DNA of 64,000 nt, taken from Alistipes sp. An66. GTDB taxonomy: Bacteria; Bacteroidota; Bacteroidia; Bacteroidales; Rikenellaceae. The notes under the pieces were generated by a model. It did no database searches. It worked only from the letters and a program-made list of their open reading frames with translations, and was not told the DNA's origin. The translations under genes and the position numbers were made by a program. Each line of letters opens with the position of its first letter. The first letter of the stretch is position 1. This document shows, in pieces, positions 1 to 9,751 of this stretch. Where the stretch lies: positions 146,951-210,950 of the forward strand of contig NZ_NFHT01000004.1 in assembly GCF_002161445.1 (NCBI RefSeq). Direction: 5' to 3'.

Positions 1-236
1 ACGAGCCCTTCGACGGAGTGCATGGCACCGGACGTTACGTCGCGGACCTTCGAGATATCGAGGCGGAGCTGCGAGAAGTCGGTGTTCCCGATCAGCGCAC
101 CGATCGGGGGCATGAGGATGTCGTTCACGAGCGAGGAGACGATCTTTCCGAACGCACCTCCGATGATTACGCCGACGGCCATGTCCATGACATTGCCTTT
201 CATGGCGAATTCCTTGAATTCCTTGAAGAAAGCCAT
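1..236 (-). CDS. mscL: Large-conductance mechanosensitive channel MscL (3' part lies outside the window)
   Basis: MscL is the inner-membrane pentameric channel that opens under membrane tension and releases solutes during osmotic down-shock. The minus strand translates as [20 protein letters not shown], then [19 protein letters not shown] and [11 protein letters not shown]. This is the conserved N-terminal amphipathic helix followed by the gly/ala-rich pore-lining TM1. The ATG at 234-236 gives the standard MscL start. About 78 residues are present; the periplasmic loop begins ([10 protein letters not shown]) and the rest, including TM2, runs off the left edge. The downstream gene on the plus strand is divergent. 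Family identity is clear from the TM1 motif. Confidence 0.95.
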   Translation of the reverse strand, partial: MAFFKEFKEFAMKGNVMDMAVGVIIGGAFGKIVSSLVNDILMPPIGALIGNTDFSQLRLDISKVRDVTSGAMHSVEGL

Positions 237-482
237 ATTTTTCCGAGTTTTGGTTATGGGATGGTTCCGTTTTTTTCGTGAACAGGAGCTGCTGACGCCT
301 GACGGCCTGCGATTGGGGTCTCTGTCGCCTCGCTCCTGTTTTCGGTAAAGATAGGGAAAAATCCCGGGAATACGACACTTCGGGACAAGATACGTGCCTT
401 TTTCCGTCGGGTTTTGCATCATCGGGACGATCTCCTCTGCGGGGAATGACCTCCGGGGTGCACACAATTCCGGGGATTTTCG

Positions 483-490
483 TATCTTTG
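483..490 (+). promoter_or_regulatory. Bacteroidetes -7 box (TATCTTTG)
   Basis: TATCTTTG matches the Bacteroidetes -7 consensus TAnnTTTG and lies about 90 nt before the symporter ATG at 583. No convincing TTTG -33 element is seen. The gap 237-582 between mscL and the symporter otherwise holds only the mscL upstream region and this leader; no gene is seen in it. Confidence 0.5.
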
Positions 491-582
491 CCGACGTATG
501 CCGCGTGCGGGAGATGCCGTGCCGCGTCTCCCTGCGGAGCCGCACGAAACCTCCCGCCGCCACGAAATCCGAAGCATCCGCC

Positions 583-2034
583 ATGACACCCGTTGCCGTC
601 ATTCTCACCGTGCTGGGCTATATTGCCGTCCTGTTCGTCGTTGCGTGGTTGTCGGGCCGCCGGGCCGACAATGCGGGCTTCTTCACCGGGAACCGCCGTA
701 CGCCGTGGTACATGGCGGCCTTTGCGATGATCGGCGCGGCGATGTCGGGCGTGACGTTCATCTCGGTCCCGGGGTCGGTTGCCGCCGACTCCTTCTCCTA
801 CATGCAGATGGTCGCGGGCTTTACGGTGGGACAGCTCATCGTGGCCTACGTCCTGATCCCGACGTTCTACCGCCTGCGGGTTGTCTCGCTCTACGAATAC
901 CTCGACGACCGTTTCGGCGTCTCCTCGCACCGCACCGGGGCGTGGTTTTTCTTCATTTCGAAGATGCTGGGCGCGGCGCTGCGGGTCTACGTGGTGTGCG
1001 CGGTGCTGCAACTGCTGGTTTTCGCGCACTACGGCATTCCGTTCTGGGCCAACGCCGTGATCACGATGGCCTTCGTGTGGCTCTATACGTGCCGGGGCGG
1101 GGTGAAGTCGCTGATCTGGACCGATACGCTCAAAACGCTGTGCCTGGTCGGGAGCCTCGTGTTGTCGATCCTCTTCATCATGCAGGCGCTGGGCCTTTCG
1201 GCGGGGGAGACGGCGCGTGAGGTGGCGGCTTCTCCGATGTCGCGTGTTTTCTTCTTCGACGACCCCTCGTCGGACCGTTACTTCTGGAAGATGTTCGCGG
1301 CGGGGATCGTGCTGCTGGTGGCCATGACGGGGCTCGACCAGGACATGATGCAGCGGAATTTGAGCTGCGCCACGCCGCGCGACTCGCAGAAGAACATCGT
1401 GCTGACGGCCGTGAGCCAGATCTTCGTGATCTTCCTCTTTCTGGTGCTGGGGGTGCTGCTCTACCTCTATGCCGACCGCACGGGGCTTTCGCTTCCGGCG
1501 AAGAGCGACCAGGTTTTTTCGCTGGTGGCGGTTGACGGCGGGCTGCCGCTTGCGGTTGGCATTCTGTTCGTTGTGGGGCTTATATCGAGCACCTATTCGG
1601 CGGCGGGATCGGCGCTCACGGCGCTGACGACCTCCTTCACGGTGGACATCCTCGAAGGGACGAAACGCCGGGACGAAGCGCAGCTGACGCGCCTGCGCAA
1701 GGGCGTGCACGTGGGGATGGCGCTGGGGATGGCGGCCGTGATTCTGGCCTTCGAATACTGGGCCGACGACAGCGTCATCAATCTGGTCTACAAGGTGGCG
1801 AGCTATACCTACGGTCCGATCCTCGGGATGTTCGCCTTCGGTCTGGCGACACGCCGGCGGGTCCGCGACCGCTGGATACCCGTGGTGGCCGTGGCGGCCC
1901 CGGTTTTGAGTGCGCTGTTGCAGCATTGGGCCCTGACGGCGTGGGACTACCAAATCGGTTTCGAACTTCTGATCTACAATGCCGCCTTCACGATAGCCGG
2001 CATGTTATTGTTGTCTCAAAGCGATGAAAAATAG
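583..2034 (+). CDS. Sodium:solute symporter (SSS family)
   Basis: An integral inner-membrane secondary transporter of 483 residues, the usual length for this family, with about 13 hydrophobic segments. The core carries the SSS landmarks: the N-terminal [18 protein letters not shown] region, the following gly/ala-rich helix ([17 protein letters not shown]), [12 protein letters not shown], and [14 protein letters not shown]. The open frame extends upstream to 394, but that extension is hydrophilic and crosses the -7 box at 483. The ATG at 583, followed directly by a hydrophobic helix, is therefore chosen. It overlaps the next gene by 11 nt, so the two are probably co-transcribed. The substrate cannot be told; the linked amidase-like protein would fit a cell-wall or sugar-acid product, but this is inference. 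Confidence 0.9.
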   Translation: MTPVAVILTVLGYIAVLFVVAWLSGRRADNAGFFTGNRRTPWYMAAFAMIGAAMSGVTFISVPGSVAADSFSYMQMVAGFTVGQLIVAYVLIPTFYRLRVVSLYEYLDDRFGVSSHRTGAWFFFISKMLGAALRVYVVCAVLQLLVFAHYGIPFWANAVITMAFVWLYTCRGGVKSLIWTDTLKTLCLVGSLVLSILFIMQALGLSAGETAREVAASPMSRVFFFDDPSSDRYFWKMFAAGIVLLVAMTGLDQDMMQRNLSCATPRDSQKNIVLTAVSQIFVIFLFLVLGVLLYLYADRTGLSLPAKSDQVFSLVAVDGGLPLAVGILFVVGLISSTYSAAGSALTALTTSFTVDILEGTKRRDEAQLTRLRKGVHVGMALGMAAVILAFEYWADDSVINLVYKVASYTYGPILGMFAFGLATRRRVRDRWIPVVAVAAPVLSALLQHWALTAWDYQIGFELLIYNAAFTIAGMLLLSQSDEK

Positions 2035-5000
2035 ACTGTTATACCTTCTTATATTCATTTTTGCTTTAAGCGGAGCCTCGGCGGCGGAGATCGGTCCTGC
2101 GACGCGGACCGAAATTGCCCGGACGCTTTCGCGGATCGTCTCGCGCGAGGTGTCGGGCGGTTACCAGAAGCCGGAACCCATTACCGTCCGGGTGCAGGGT
2201 GTGAAGGCTTCGCGCCGCACGGTGCGGATCTACGCCTCGATCGGACTTTCGTACTATCCTTTCCGCGAGGCGAATACGCGGGCGATGCGCGATTCGGTGC
2301 GGGCGCTGCTTCCGGCGGAGTTCCGCAAGGCGCAGGTCGAGCTCTATACCGACAACCGCGAGGTTTCGGAGTTGATTCCGCTGGCGTGCCGCGATGCGTC
2401 GCAGGTGCGGCGGCTGGTCGAGAAGCGGAAACTCGTCCTCTTCACCAACCGCTCCGGCGTGTCGGACCGCCCGCTGGTGACGTGCCTTTCGACGGCCGTT
2501 CCGACCCCGGCCGCGGGGCTTGCGGGACGCCATATCGCCCTATGGCAGAGCCACGGACGCTATTTCGACCAGCCGGAGAACCGCTGGCGATGGCAGCGCT
2601 CGGCGCTGTGGCAGACGTGCGAGGACCTCTATACGCAGAGCTACGTCCTGCCGTATCTGGTTCCGATGCTCGAAAACGCCGGGGCGTGCGTGCTGCTGCC
2701 GCGCGAACGCGACGTGCAGCGCCACGAGGTGCTGGCCGACAACGACGCCGAGCGGGAGTACACGGAACAGGGGGCGTGGGGACCGGGCGGTGCGGGCTTT
2801 TCCCACCGCCGACAGGTCTACCTGACGGGTGAAAACCCCTTCCGGGAGGGTACGACGCGCCGGATCCGGAGCGTGACGCACCGCCCCTCGGGCGAGGCCG
2901 AATGGCGGGCCACGATCCCCGAACGGGGCGAATATGCCGTCTATGTGAGCTATGAATCGACGCCGGAGAGCGTCGACGATGCCCGCTACACGGTGCACCA
3001 TCTGGGCGGCGAGACCGAATTCGCGGTCAACCAGACGATGGGCGGCGGGACGTGGATCTATCTGGGACACTTCGCCTTCGCACCGGGCCGACAGCGGATC
3101 GTGACGCTGACGAACCGCTCGCGGCGGAGCGGGCGACTGGTCTCGGCCGATGCCGTGAAGGTGGGCGGGGGCTTCGGCAATGTGGCCCGCACGCCGGTCG
3201 ACTCGCTGCGGCAGCCCGGCCGCGAATATGTGGCCGAGACGAGCGGCTACCCGCGCTTCTGCGAGGGGGCGCGCTACTGGCTGCAATGGGCGGGATTTCC
3301 CGAGGAGGTCTATTCGCCGAAACACCATAAGGACGACTACAAGGACGACTACATGTCGCGGGCCCATTGGGTCAACGCCCTGCTGGGCGGTTCGGAACGC
3401 CTGCCGGACTCCACGGGCCTGCACATCCCGCTCGACATGGCCCTCGCGTTTCACTCGGACGCCGGGGTGCGCGACGGCGACGGGATCGTGGGGACGCTGG
3501 GCATCTGCTACACGCGGGAGCACGGCGGCAAATTTGCGGGCGGAGCCGACCGCTACCGCTCGCGCGACCTGACGGACCTCGTGCAGACGCAGGTCGTGGA
3601 GGATATCCGCCGCACCTGCGAGCCGGAGTGGCAGCGGCGCGGGATCTGGAACCGCGCCTACTACGAAGCACGCATTCCGGGGGTTCCGACCATGCTGCTC
3701 GAACTGCTTTCGCACCAGAATTTCGCCGACATGCGCCTGGGTCAGGATCCGCGCTTCCGGTTCCTGGTGAGCCGGGCGGTCTATAAGGGTATCCTGCGCT
3801 ATATCAGCTCGCAATACGGATTATCGGAAGTAACGGTTCAACCGCTTCCGGTGTCGTCGTTCGCCGCGGAGTTCACCCCGGACAACCGGGTGCGGCTCTC
3901 GTGGCAGCCGACGGCCGACCCGCTGGAACCCTCGGCCGTTCCGACGGCCTATGTGGTCTATACGCGGCGCGATGACGGGGGATTCGACAACGGCCGCCGG
4001 ACCGACCGGCCCGAACTGACCGTCGAACAGGAGCCCGGACACATGTACAGCTACCGCGTGACGGCCGTGAACGACGGCGGGGAGAGTTTTCCGGGCGAGA
4101 CGCTCGCGGTGTGCCGCGTGGCCGACGAGCGGGGCCGTGTGCTGGTGGTCAACGGATTCGACCGCGTGAGCGGTCCCGAGAGCGTGCGGTGCGACTCGCT
4201 GGCGGGCTTCCGCATGGACCTCGACGGCGGGGTGCCCGACCGCATGGATATTTCGTTCATCGGCCCCCAGCGGGTCTTCGACGTGGCACAGGCGCGCTGC
4301 AACATCGACAGCATCGCCCTCGGGGCCTGCGACCGCAGCTACGAGACCGATGTGATCGGCGGCAATACGTTCGACTATGCGGCGCTGCACGGCCGTTCGG
4401 TCGCCGCGGCGGGCTATTCGTTCTGTTCGGCGTCGGCCCGGGCCGTGGAGGAGGGGCGTGTCGCGCTGGACGGCTATGATGCGGTCGACCTGATTCTGGG
4501 CAAGCAGCGCACCACGCCGCTCGGCCGCGGGGTCGTCGAGCCCTCCTTCGAGACCTTCCCGGTGGCGTTGCGGAACCGTCTGCGCCGTTATCTCTCCGAT
4601 GGCGGGGCGTTGTTCGCCTCGGGGGCCTACGTGCTGTCGGACCTTCTGAAAAACGCCGCGGCGGATCCCTCCGGACGGGCCTTTGCCGAGGAGGTGCTGC
4701 GCTGCCGGCTGGACACCTGCGGCGAGTCGGGTACGGGCCGGATCCGTGTCGTGACGGCCCATCCGGACTTCTCGCGCGGCGAGTACCGCTTCAACACGGC
4801 CTATCGCCCGGACTGCTACGTCGTCGAGCGGCGGGATGCCCTGCTTCCGGCCGGAGACGAAGCCTTCTCCGTGATGCGCTACGACGATGACGGAGGTACG
4901 GCCGCCGTAGCGTGCGGGGCTGCCGGGCGGACCTTCGTGGCGGGCTTTCCGTTCGAGACGATCCGCGACGGGTTGCAGCGCGACCGGCTGATGCGCGACG

Positions 5001-5035
5001 TACTGACGTTCCTGTTGAAGGGTCGGTTGAAATGA
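2024..5035 (+). CDS. Secreted amidase-like protein with golvesin-type domain ('xanthan lyase'-annotated family)
   Basis: A 1003-residue exported protein with a signal peptide ([20 protein letters not shown]). The middle (about residues 295-365: VYVSYESTPESVDDARYTV, GGGTWIYLG) resembles the golvesin C-terminal-like beta-sandwich. It is inserted in an N-acetylmuramoyl-L-alanine amidase-type fold: SHGRYFDQ near residue 170, then LAFHSDAGVRDGDG and PTMLLELLSHQNFADM near 475-570 supply candidate Zn ligands (His, Glu). A fibronectin-III-like stretch follows (SYRVTAVNDGGESFPGE), then a C-terminal glutamine-amidotransferase-like or hydrolase-like domain. Bacteroidetes homologues are often annotated xanthan lyase without proof; a periplasmic peptidoglycan or glycan amidase role is more in keeping with the visible motifs. 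The ATG overlaps the symporter stop by 11 nt. Confidence 0.75.
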   Translation: MKNRLLYLLIFIFALSGASAAEIGPATRTEIARTLSRIVSREVSGGYQKPEPITVRVQGVKASRRTVRIYASIGLSYYPFREANTRAMRDSVRALLPAEFRKAQVELYTDNREVSELIPLACRDASQVRRLVEKRKLVLFTNRSGVSDRPLVTCLSTAVPTPAAGLAGRHIALWQSHGRYFDQPENRWRWQRSALWQTCEDLYTQSYVLPYLVPMLENAGACVLLPRERDVQRHEVLADNDAEREYTEQGAWGPGGAGFSHRRQVYLTGENPFREGTTRRIRSVTHRPSGEAEWRATIPERGEYAVYVSYESTPESVDDARYTVHHLGGETEFAVNQTMGGGTWIYLGHFAFAPGRQRIVTLTNRSRRSGRLVSADAVKVGGGFGNVARTPVDSLRQPGREYVAETSGYPRFCEGARYWLQWAGFPEEVYSPKHHKDDYKDDYMSRAHWVNALLGGSERLPDSTGLHIPLDMALAFHSDAGVRDGDGIVGTLGICYTREHGGKFAGGADRYRSRDLTDLVQTQVVEDIRRTCEPEWQRRGIWNRAYYEARIPGVPTMLLELLSHQNFADMRLGQDPRFRFLVSRAVYKGILRYISSQYGLSEVTVQPLPVSSFAAEFTPDNRVRLSWQPTADPLEPSAVPTAYVVYTRRDDGGFDNGRRTDRPELTVEQEPGHMYSYRVTAVNDGGESFPGETLAVCRVADERGRVLVVNGFDRVSGPESVRCDSLAGFRMDLDGGVPDRMDISFIGPQRVFDVAQARCNIDSIALGACDRSYETDVIGGNTFDYAALHGRSVAAAGYSFCSASARAVEEGRVALDGYDAVDLILGKQRTTPLGRGVVEPSFETFPVALRNRLRRYLSDGGALFASGAYVLSDLLKNAAADPSGRAFAEEVLRCRLDTCGESGTGRIRVVTAHPDFSRGEYRFNTAYRPDCYVVERRDALLPAGDEAFSVMRYDDDGGTAAVACGAAGRTFVAGFPFETIRDGLQRDRLMRDVLTFLLKGRLK

Positions 5036-5065
5036 TTTGTCGTTTTACGTTAAAATTATAGAGTT

Positions 5066-5515
5066 ATGTCATTGGAGCAACAGATTTCGAAGGGAATCAT
5101 GGAGGCCATGAAGGCCAAGGATACGGTGCGTTTGAGTGCGCTCCGCAATGCCAAGAAGTACATCATCGAAGCCAAGACCGCCGGTCCCGAAGTGGCCGAA
5201 CTGCCCGATGCCGACGTGTTGAAGATCATCTCGAAACTCGCCAAGCAGGGCACCGACTCTGCGGCGATCTTCACCGAACAGAACCGCCCCGACCTGGCCG
5301 CCGAGGAGCTGGCCCAGGTGGCCGTCTATCAGGAGTTCCTGCCCAAGCAGCTCACCCCGGAGGAGCTGACCGCCGAGGTGAAGTCCATCATCGCCGAGGT
5401 CGGCGCCACGTCGATGAAGGAGATGGGCAAGGTGATGGGTGTGGCCTCGAAACGCCTGGCCGGGCGTGCCGACGGCAAGGAGATTTCGGCCAAGGTCAAG
5501 GAACTCCTCGCATAA
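5066..5515 (+). CDS. GatB/YqeY domain protein
   Basis: A cytoplasmic 149-residue protein, the full YqeY length. It shows the family's N-terminal helical bundle (LEQQISKGIMEAMKAKDTVRLSALRNAKKYI) and the conserved QEFLPKQLTPEEL and GATSMKEMGKVMGV segments. The fold is that of the tRNA-binding tail of GatB, but the free-standing protein has no firmly established function; a role in aminoacyl-tRNA handling is inferred from the domain only. It starts 30 nt after the amidase-like gene, and its stop is one base from the next ATG, so all of 583-6431 may be one transcription unit. Confidence 0.92.
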   Translation: MSLEQQISKGIMEAMKAKDTVRLSALRNAKKYIIEAKTAGPEVAELPDADVLKIISKLAKQGTDSAAIFTEQNRPDLAAEELAQVAVYQEFLPKQLTPEELTAEVKSIIAEVGATSMKEMGKVMGVASKRLAGRADGKEISAKVKELLA

Positions 5516-5516
5516 A

Positions 5517-6431
5517 ATGCATCTGCTCGAAGAGTTGCACCGCAACGTAAGGACCATCGCCATGCCGTCGGCCATGGTGGCGGGGGCGTTGCTGTGCCGA
5601 CCGATTGCGGCCCTCGAAACCGCCAGCCATCAGATGATCACGCCGACGCTGATCTTCCTGATGCTCTTCGTCACCTTCTGCCGCGTCAGCCCCAAACAGA
5701 TGAAGCCCTCGATGCTGCACGTCTGGCTGCTGGCGTTTCAGATCGTGGTCTGCATCGCGGTCTACCTGTTGCTGCGGCCGCTGAACGACGTCGTGGCGCA
5801 GGGTGCCATGGTCTGTGTGCTGGCGCCCGTGGCGATGGCTGCGGTGGTCATCGGCGGCATGCTGGGTGCCAACGTCGCCACGATGGCCACATACAGTCTG
5901 GTGTGCAACATGGCCATTGCGCTGGTCGCTCCCGTGATCCTCACCTTCACCGGGACGGGCGAGTGCACCTTCGCGCAGATCCTCGCACGGATCGCCCCGC
6001 TGCTCGTCGGGCCCTTCGCCGCGGCGCAGTTCTGCCGCTTCGTCTTCCCGAAGCTGGCGAAATGGATCGGCGACCACGGCCAGATTTCGTTCTACATGTG
6101 GCTGATGTCGCTGTTGGTGATCATCGGCCGCACGACCTGCTTCATCATCGACCTCCACAACGCTTCGGTCTCCACAGAATTGTGGCTGGCCTTTGCGGCG
6201 CTGGTGATCTGTCTGGTGCAGTTCAAGGTCGGGCGCGTGCTGGGCCGCCGCTACGGCGATCCTCCCGCCGGAGGACAGTCCCTCGGGCAGAAGAACACCG
6301 TGCTGGCCGTCTGGATGGCGCAGTCGTTCCTGAATCCCATCGCCTCGATTGCCCCCACGGCCTACATCGTCTGGCAGAACTTCGTGAACAGTTATCAGAT
6401 CTACAAGAAGGATAACCAGAGGCATGAATAG
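5517..6431 (+). CDS. Bile acid:sodium symporter-family (BASS-like) membrane transporter
   Basis: A 304-residue membrane protein with about nine to ten hydrophobic helices. The layout resembles the BASS/NhaA fold: TPTLIFLMLFVTFCRVSP in the first repeat, CVLAPVAMAAVVIGGMLGANVATMATYSLVCN near the discontinuous helix, and LAVWMAQSFLNPIASIAPTAYIVWQN at the C-terminal end. The ATG at 5517, one base after the yqeY stop, is chosen; an in-frame start at 5439 lies inside yqeY and gives an Arg-rich, unlikely N-terminus. The substrate is unknown; despite the family name, Bacteroidales homologues may carry other organic anions. A strong terminator follows. Confidence 0.8.
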   Translation: MHLLEELHRNVRTIAMPSAMVAGALLCRPIAALETASHQMITPTLIFLMLFVTFCRVSPKQMKPSMLHVWLLAFQIVVCIAVYLLLRPLNDVVAQGAMVCVLAPVAMAAVVIGGMLGANVATMATYSLVCNMAIALVAPVILTFTGTGECTFAQILARIAPLLVGPFAAAQFCRFVFPKLAKWIGDHGQISFYMWLMSLLVIIGRTTCFIIDLHNASVSTELWLAFAALVICLVQFKVGRVLGRRYGDPPAGGQSLGQKNTVLAVWMAQSFLNPIASIAPTAYIVWQNFVNSYQIYKKDNQRHE

Positions 6432-6472
6432 CGGATTTTCCTGTGAAAATCCTTTTATGTCTGTTTAATAAT

Positions 6473-6503
6473 AAGGGCAACACCGGTCAGGTGTTGCCCT
6501 TTT
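6473..6503 (+). terminator. Intrinsic terminator after the BASS gene
   Basis: A perfect 12-bp stem (AAGGGCAACACC / GGTGTTGCCCTT) with a GGTCA loop is followed by a short T run. It lies between convergent genes (plus-strand transporter and minus-strand ABC ATPase), so it may work both ways. Confidence 0.85.
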
Positions 6504-6609
6504 AGCAAACGACGTGTTGTACGAGTTTTATTTCATTACGCCTGAATCGGTGTCTGAATCCCGAGGGATTCGATTTATAAGATTATTGTAGCTTGCTTTC
6601 TGTTGACGC

Positions 6610-7296
<687 letters not shown>

Positions 7297-7328
7297 AAAA
7301 GATGATTTTTAAAAGTTTGCTGTTTCGA

Positions 7329-9734
7329 TTATTCGGATTTTACGGAGTCGGCGGGGTTTTCGCCGGCCGTGCGCCACGAGCAGAAGGTCACGGTCCCGAT
7401 CGTCACGAGCAGTACGGCGACGAAGGCCGCGGCGAAGACCCACCAGTGGATCGGTGTGCGGTAGGCGAACGACGCGATCCAGCGGCGGACGATCCAGAGG
7501 CTCAACGGTGCGGCGATTACGAAGCTGACGACGACCAGCCGGATGTAGTGGCGGTTGAAGAGCCGGAGGATTTCCGCCGTTGTGGCGCCCATGACCTTGC
7601 GCACGGCCACCTCGCGGCGGCGGTGCTGCGTCTCGAAGAGGACGATGCCGAAGACCCCCATCAGGGCGATGACCACCGAGAGCAGCGTGAAGAGCCCCAC
7701 GACCGTGGCCAGCCGCCGCTCCTTGGCGTACTGCTCGCCGAGCTCCTCCTCGAAGGTGCGGATCAGGATCTCGCCCGGCGTCAGATGCGGGTCCGTCTCG
7801 GCGATGCACCGCCGCAGATAGTCGGCCACACCCTCCACGTCGGCCTCGGGACGGTAGCGCAGGTAGAGCAGCTGCGAGGCGCGGCCGCCTGCATTTTGCG
7901 ACATCTCTTCGGGAATGACATAGAAGACGAAGGGTATGATATCGTATTGCATCGGCCGGAAGTGGAAATCCGCGCAGACGCCCACCAGCGGATCGGTGCC
8001 GCAGAATCCGCCGATCTCGTCGCCCAGTTCGAATCCGTATTCGCGGCGGGCGGCCTCGTTGCAAATCAGCATGCCGGTCTCCTTGTGTTCGTCCGTTTCG
8101 AGGAAGTCGCGCCCGTCGGTAATGGCAATACCCATCATCTTCGGGAAGTTCCAGCGGACGATGTAGGCCTGCATGCTGACCCGCTGCCCCTTGTAGTTGC
8201 GGCCCCACGACATGCGGTTGACACCTACCAGACGGCCTTCGGCTCCCGTAACGTCGACCACGCGCGGGTCGGTGAGCAGGCGGTCGCGCAGGGCGTCGTA
8301 GCCCAGCGCAGCCTTTTCGGAGAGCTGCACGGCCATCAGGTTGCGGCGGTCGAAGCCCATCTCCTGCCGCAGCATGAAGTTGTGTTGCAGGAGGATGAAT
8401 CCCGTGGCGACGATCAGCCCCAGCGAGATGGTGAACTGGAAGCCCAGCAGCAGCGTGCGCAGCCGCCGGCCGCCGGCCGTACCGGAGAAGGAGCCCTTGA
8501 CCACCATGGCCGGCGGGAACGAGGTGATGTACCACGCCGGATAGTGGCTCGCCACGAGGGCCATGACGACTGCCACGGCAAGCAGGACGCCGATGACCGG
8601 GAGGTTCTGCGCCAGGTTCAGCGGTGCGGAGATGTAGCTGGCCAGCTCGGTGCTCTGGATGGCGAAGGCCAGGTACCAGGCCAGCAGCAGGGCGATGACG
8701 ACCAGCCCCACGGCCTCGAAGACGAACCCGAAACGCAGCGAGGCGTTCGGGGCGCCGAAGACCTTGAAGGTATTGACCGTGCGGATGCGGACGGGCACCA
8801 GCGCGAAGAAGAAGTTGACGAAGTTGATGAAGGCCAGCGCAATGACCAGCAGCGCGATGCCCAGCAGCGTGTAGGTCGTTACGAGCGACCCTTGGGCGCA
8901 CGGCACGCGGCTGTCCTCCTCGAAGTAGAGATCGCGGATGCACGACAGCCGGAAGGGTTCCGTTTCGAGCTGGCCTTCTTCGTTGGCCTCACCGGGATAC
9001 ATCTCCACGAAGAGCCGCTTCCACTCCTTGATGACCGTCCGGAGGTCGGTTCCGGGCTGGAACCGGACGTAGTAGTTGTAGCTCCACTCCGAGGGGTCGT
9101 CGATGCACCGGTCTCCCAGATCCATGGCCATCTGGCACTTGGCCATGAGCGAATTTGCGGGGAAATCCTCGAAGACGGCCACCACCTCGCGGGCGTTCTC
9201 GGCCGTGGGCTGGTCGATGTTGCACCAAATCATGTCGCCGACACCGACACCGAGCTGTTCGGCCGTTGAGCGTGAGATGATGACGCTCTGCGCGCGTTTG
9301 AGGTCATGGACATCCCCTGCCACGGACTTGAAGTCGAAGACGTCGAGCAGCGGCAGCGAAATGGAACCCGTATAGATATTATTGAAGCGGTCGTAACCCA
9401 TCTTCGAGGCATTCTCGCGCAGCACGGTCATAGGGCCGAAGCCGCCCCAGGTGCAGCCACCGGATTCAACGGCCGAGGTCGAGGTGATGAACCGCTCGAC
9501 CATGGGCCGGCAGAGCCACGACTGCCAGGCGCCGGGCGTGTACCAGTCGGTGGACTCGACCAGATAGATGCGTTCCGAGTCGCGGAGCGTGCGGTTGTAG
9601 GTCATCTCCCAGCGCACCTGCACCAGGATGATGTAACAGGCCGTGAAGGCGAGCGTCAGCCCGACGATGTTGAGCAGCGACGAGGCCTTGTAGCGCCGCA
9701 GCGTGGTGAGGAAGTTTCGCAGTGCGATTTTCAT
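7329..9734 (-). CDS. FtsX/MacB-like ABC permease, copy 4 of 4
   Basis: An inner-membrane permease of 801 residues, double the length of a single MacB permease. It has an N-terminal membrane anchor (ASSLLNIVGLTLAFTACYII), a MacB periplasmic core domain, three TM helices (ALLVIALAFINFVNFFFALV onward), then a second periplasmic domain and a second FtsX block ending in VIALMGVFGIVLFETQHRRR and VRKVMGAT. The ATG at 9734 (MKIALRNFLTTLRRYK) matches its paralogue; the frame upstream is out of register with the neighbour. The C-terminal 30 residues and their DNA are nearly identical to those of the next gene upstream, showing a recent tandem duplication. Confidence 0.92.
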   Translation of the reverse strand: MKIALRNFLTTLRRYKASSLLNIVGLTLAFTACYIILVQVRWEMTYNRTLRDSERIYLVESTDWYTPGAWQSWLCRPMVERFITSTSAVESGGCTWGGFGPMTVLRENASKMGYDRFNNIYTGSISLPLLDVFDFKSVAGDVHDLKRAQSVIISRSTAEQLGVGVGDMIWCNIDQPTAENAREVVAVFEDFPANSLMAKCQMAMDLGDRCIDDPSEWSYNYYVRFQPGTDLRTVIKEWKRLFVEMYPGEANEEGQLETEPFRLSCIRDLYFEEDSRVPCAQGSLVTTYTLLGIALLVIALAFINFVNFFFALVPVRIRTVNTFKVFGAPNASLRFGFVFEAVGLVVIALLLAWYLAFAIQSTELASYISAPLNLAQNLPVIGVLLAVAVVMALVASHYPAWYITSFPPAMVVKGSFSGTAGGRRLRTLLLGFQFTISLGLIVATGFILLQHNFMLRQEMGFDRRNLMAVQLSEKAALGYDALRDRLLTDPRVVDVTGAEGRLVGVNRMSWGRNYKGQRVSMQAYIVRWNFPKMMGIAITDGRDFLETDEHKETGMLICNEAARREYGFELGDEIGGFCGTDPLVGVCADFHFRPMQYDIIPFVFYVIPEEMSQNAGGRASQLLYLRYRPEADVEGVADYLRRCIAETDPHLTPGEILIRTFEEELGEQYAKERRLATVVGLFTLLSVVIALMGVFGIVLFETQHRRREVAVRKVMGATTAEILRLFNRHYIRLVVVSFVIAAPLSLWIVRRWIASFAYRTPIHWWVFAAAFVAVLLVTIGTVTFCSWRTAGENPADSVKSE

Positions 9735-9751
9735 ATGCGGGGTTGTTTCAA

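Noticed and set aside
394..582. A 63-codon N-terminal extension of the symporter
   Set aside because: It crosses the -7 box and is hydrophilic and Cys/Arg-rich, unlike SSS transporters. The ATG at 583 gives normal family length.
7302..9269. A 655-codon open frame on the plus strand antisense to permease copy 4, and similar long frames at 9722-11785, 15837-18263 and 52241-54649
   Set aside because: They are antisense shadows in GC-rich coding DNA. They are rich in Arg, Glu, Asp, His and Gly, have no domain pattern, and lie fully opposite genes with clear motifs.
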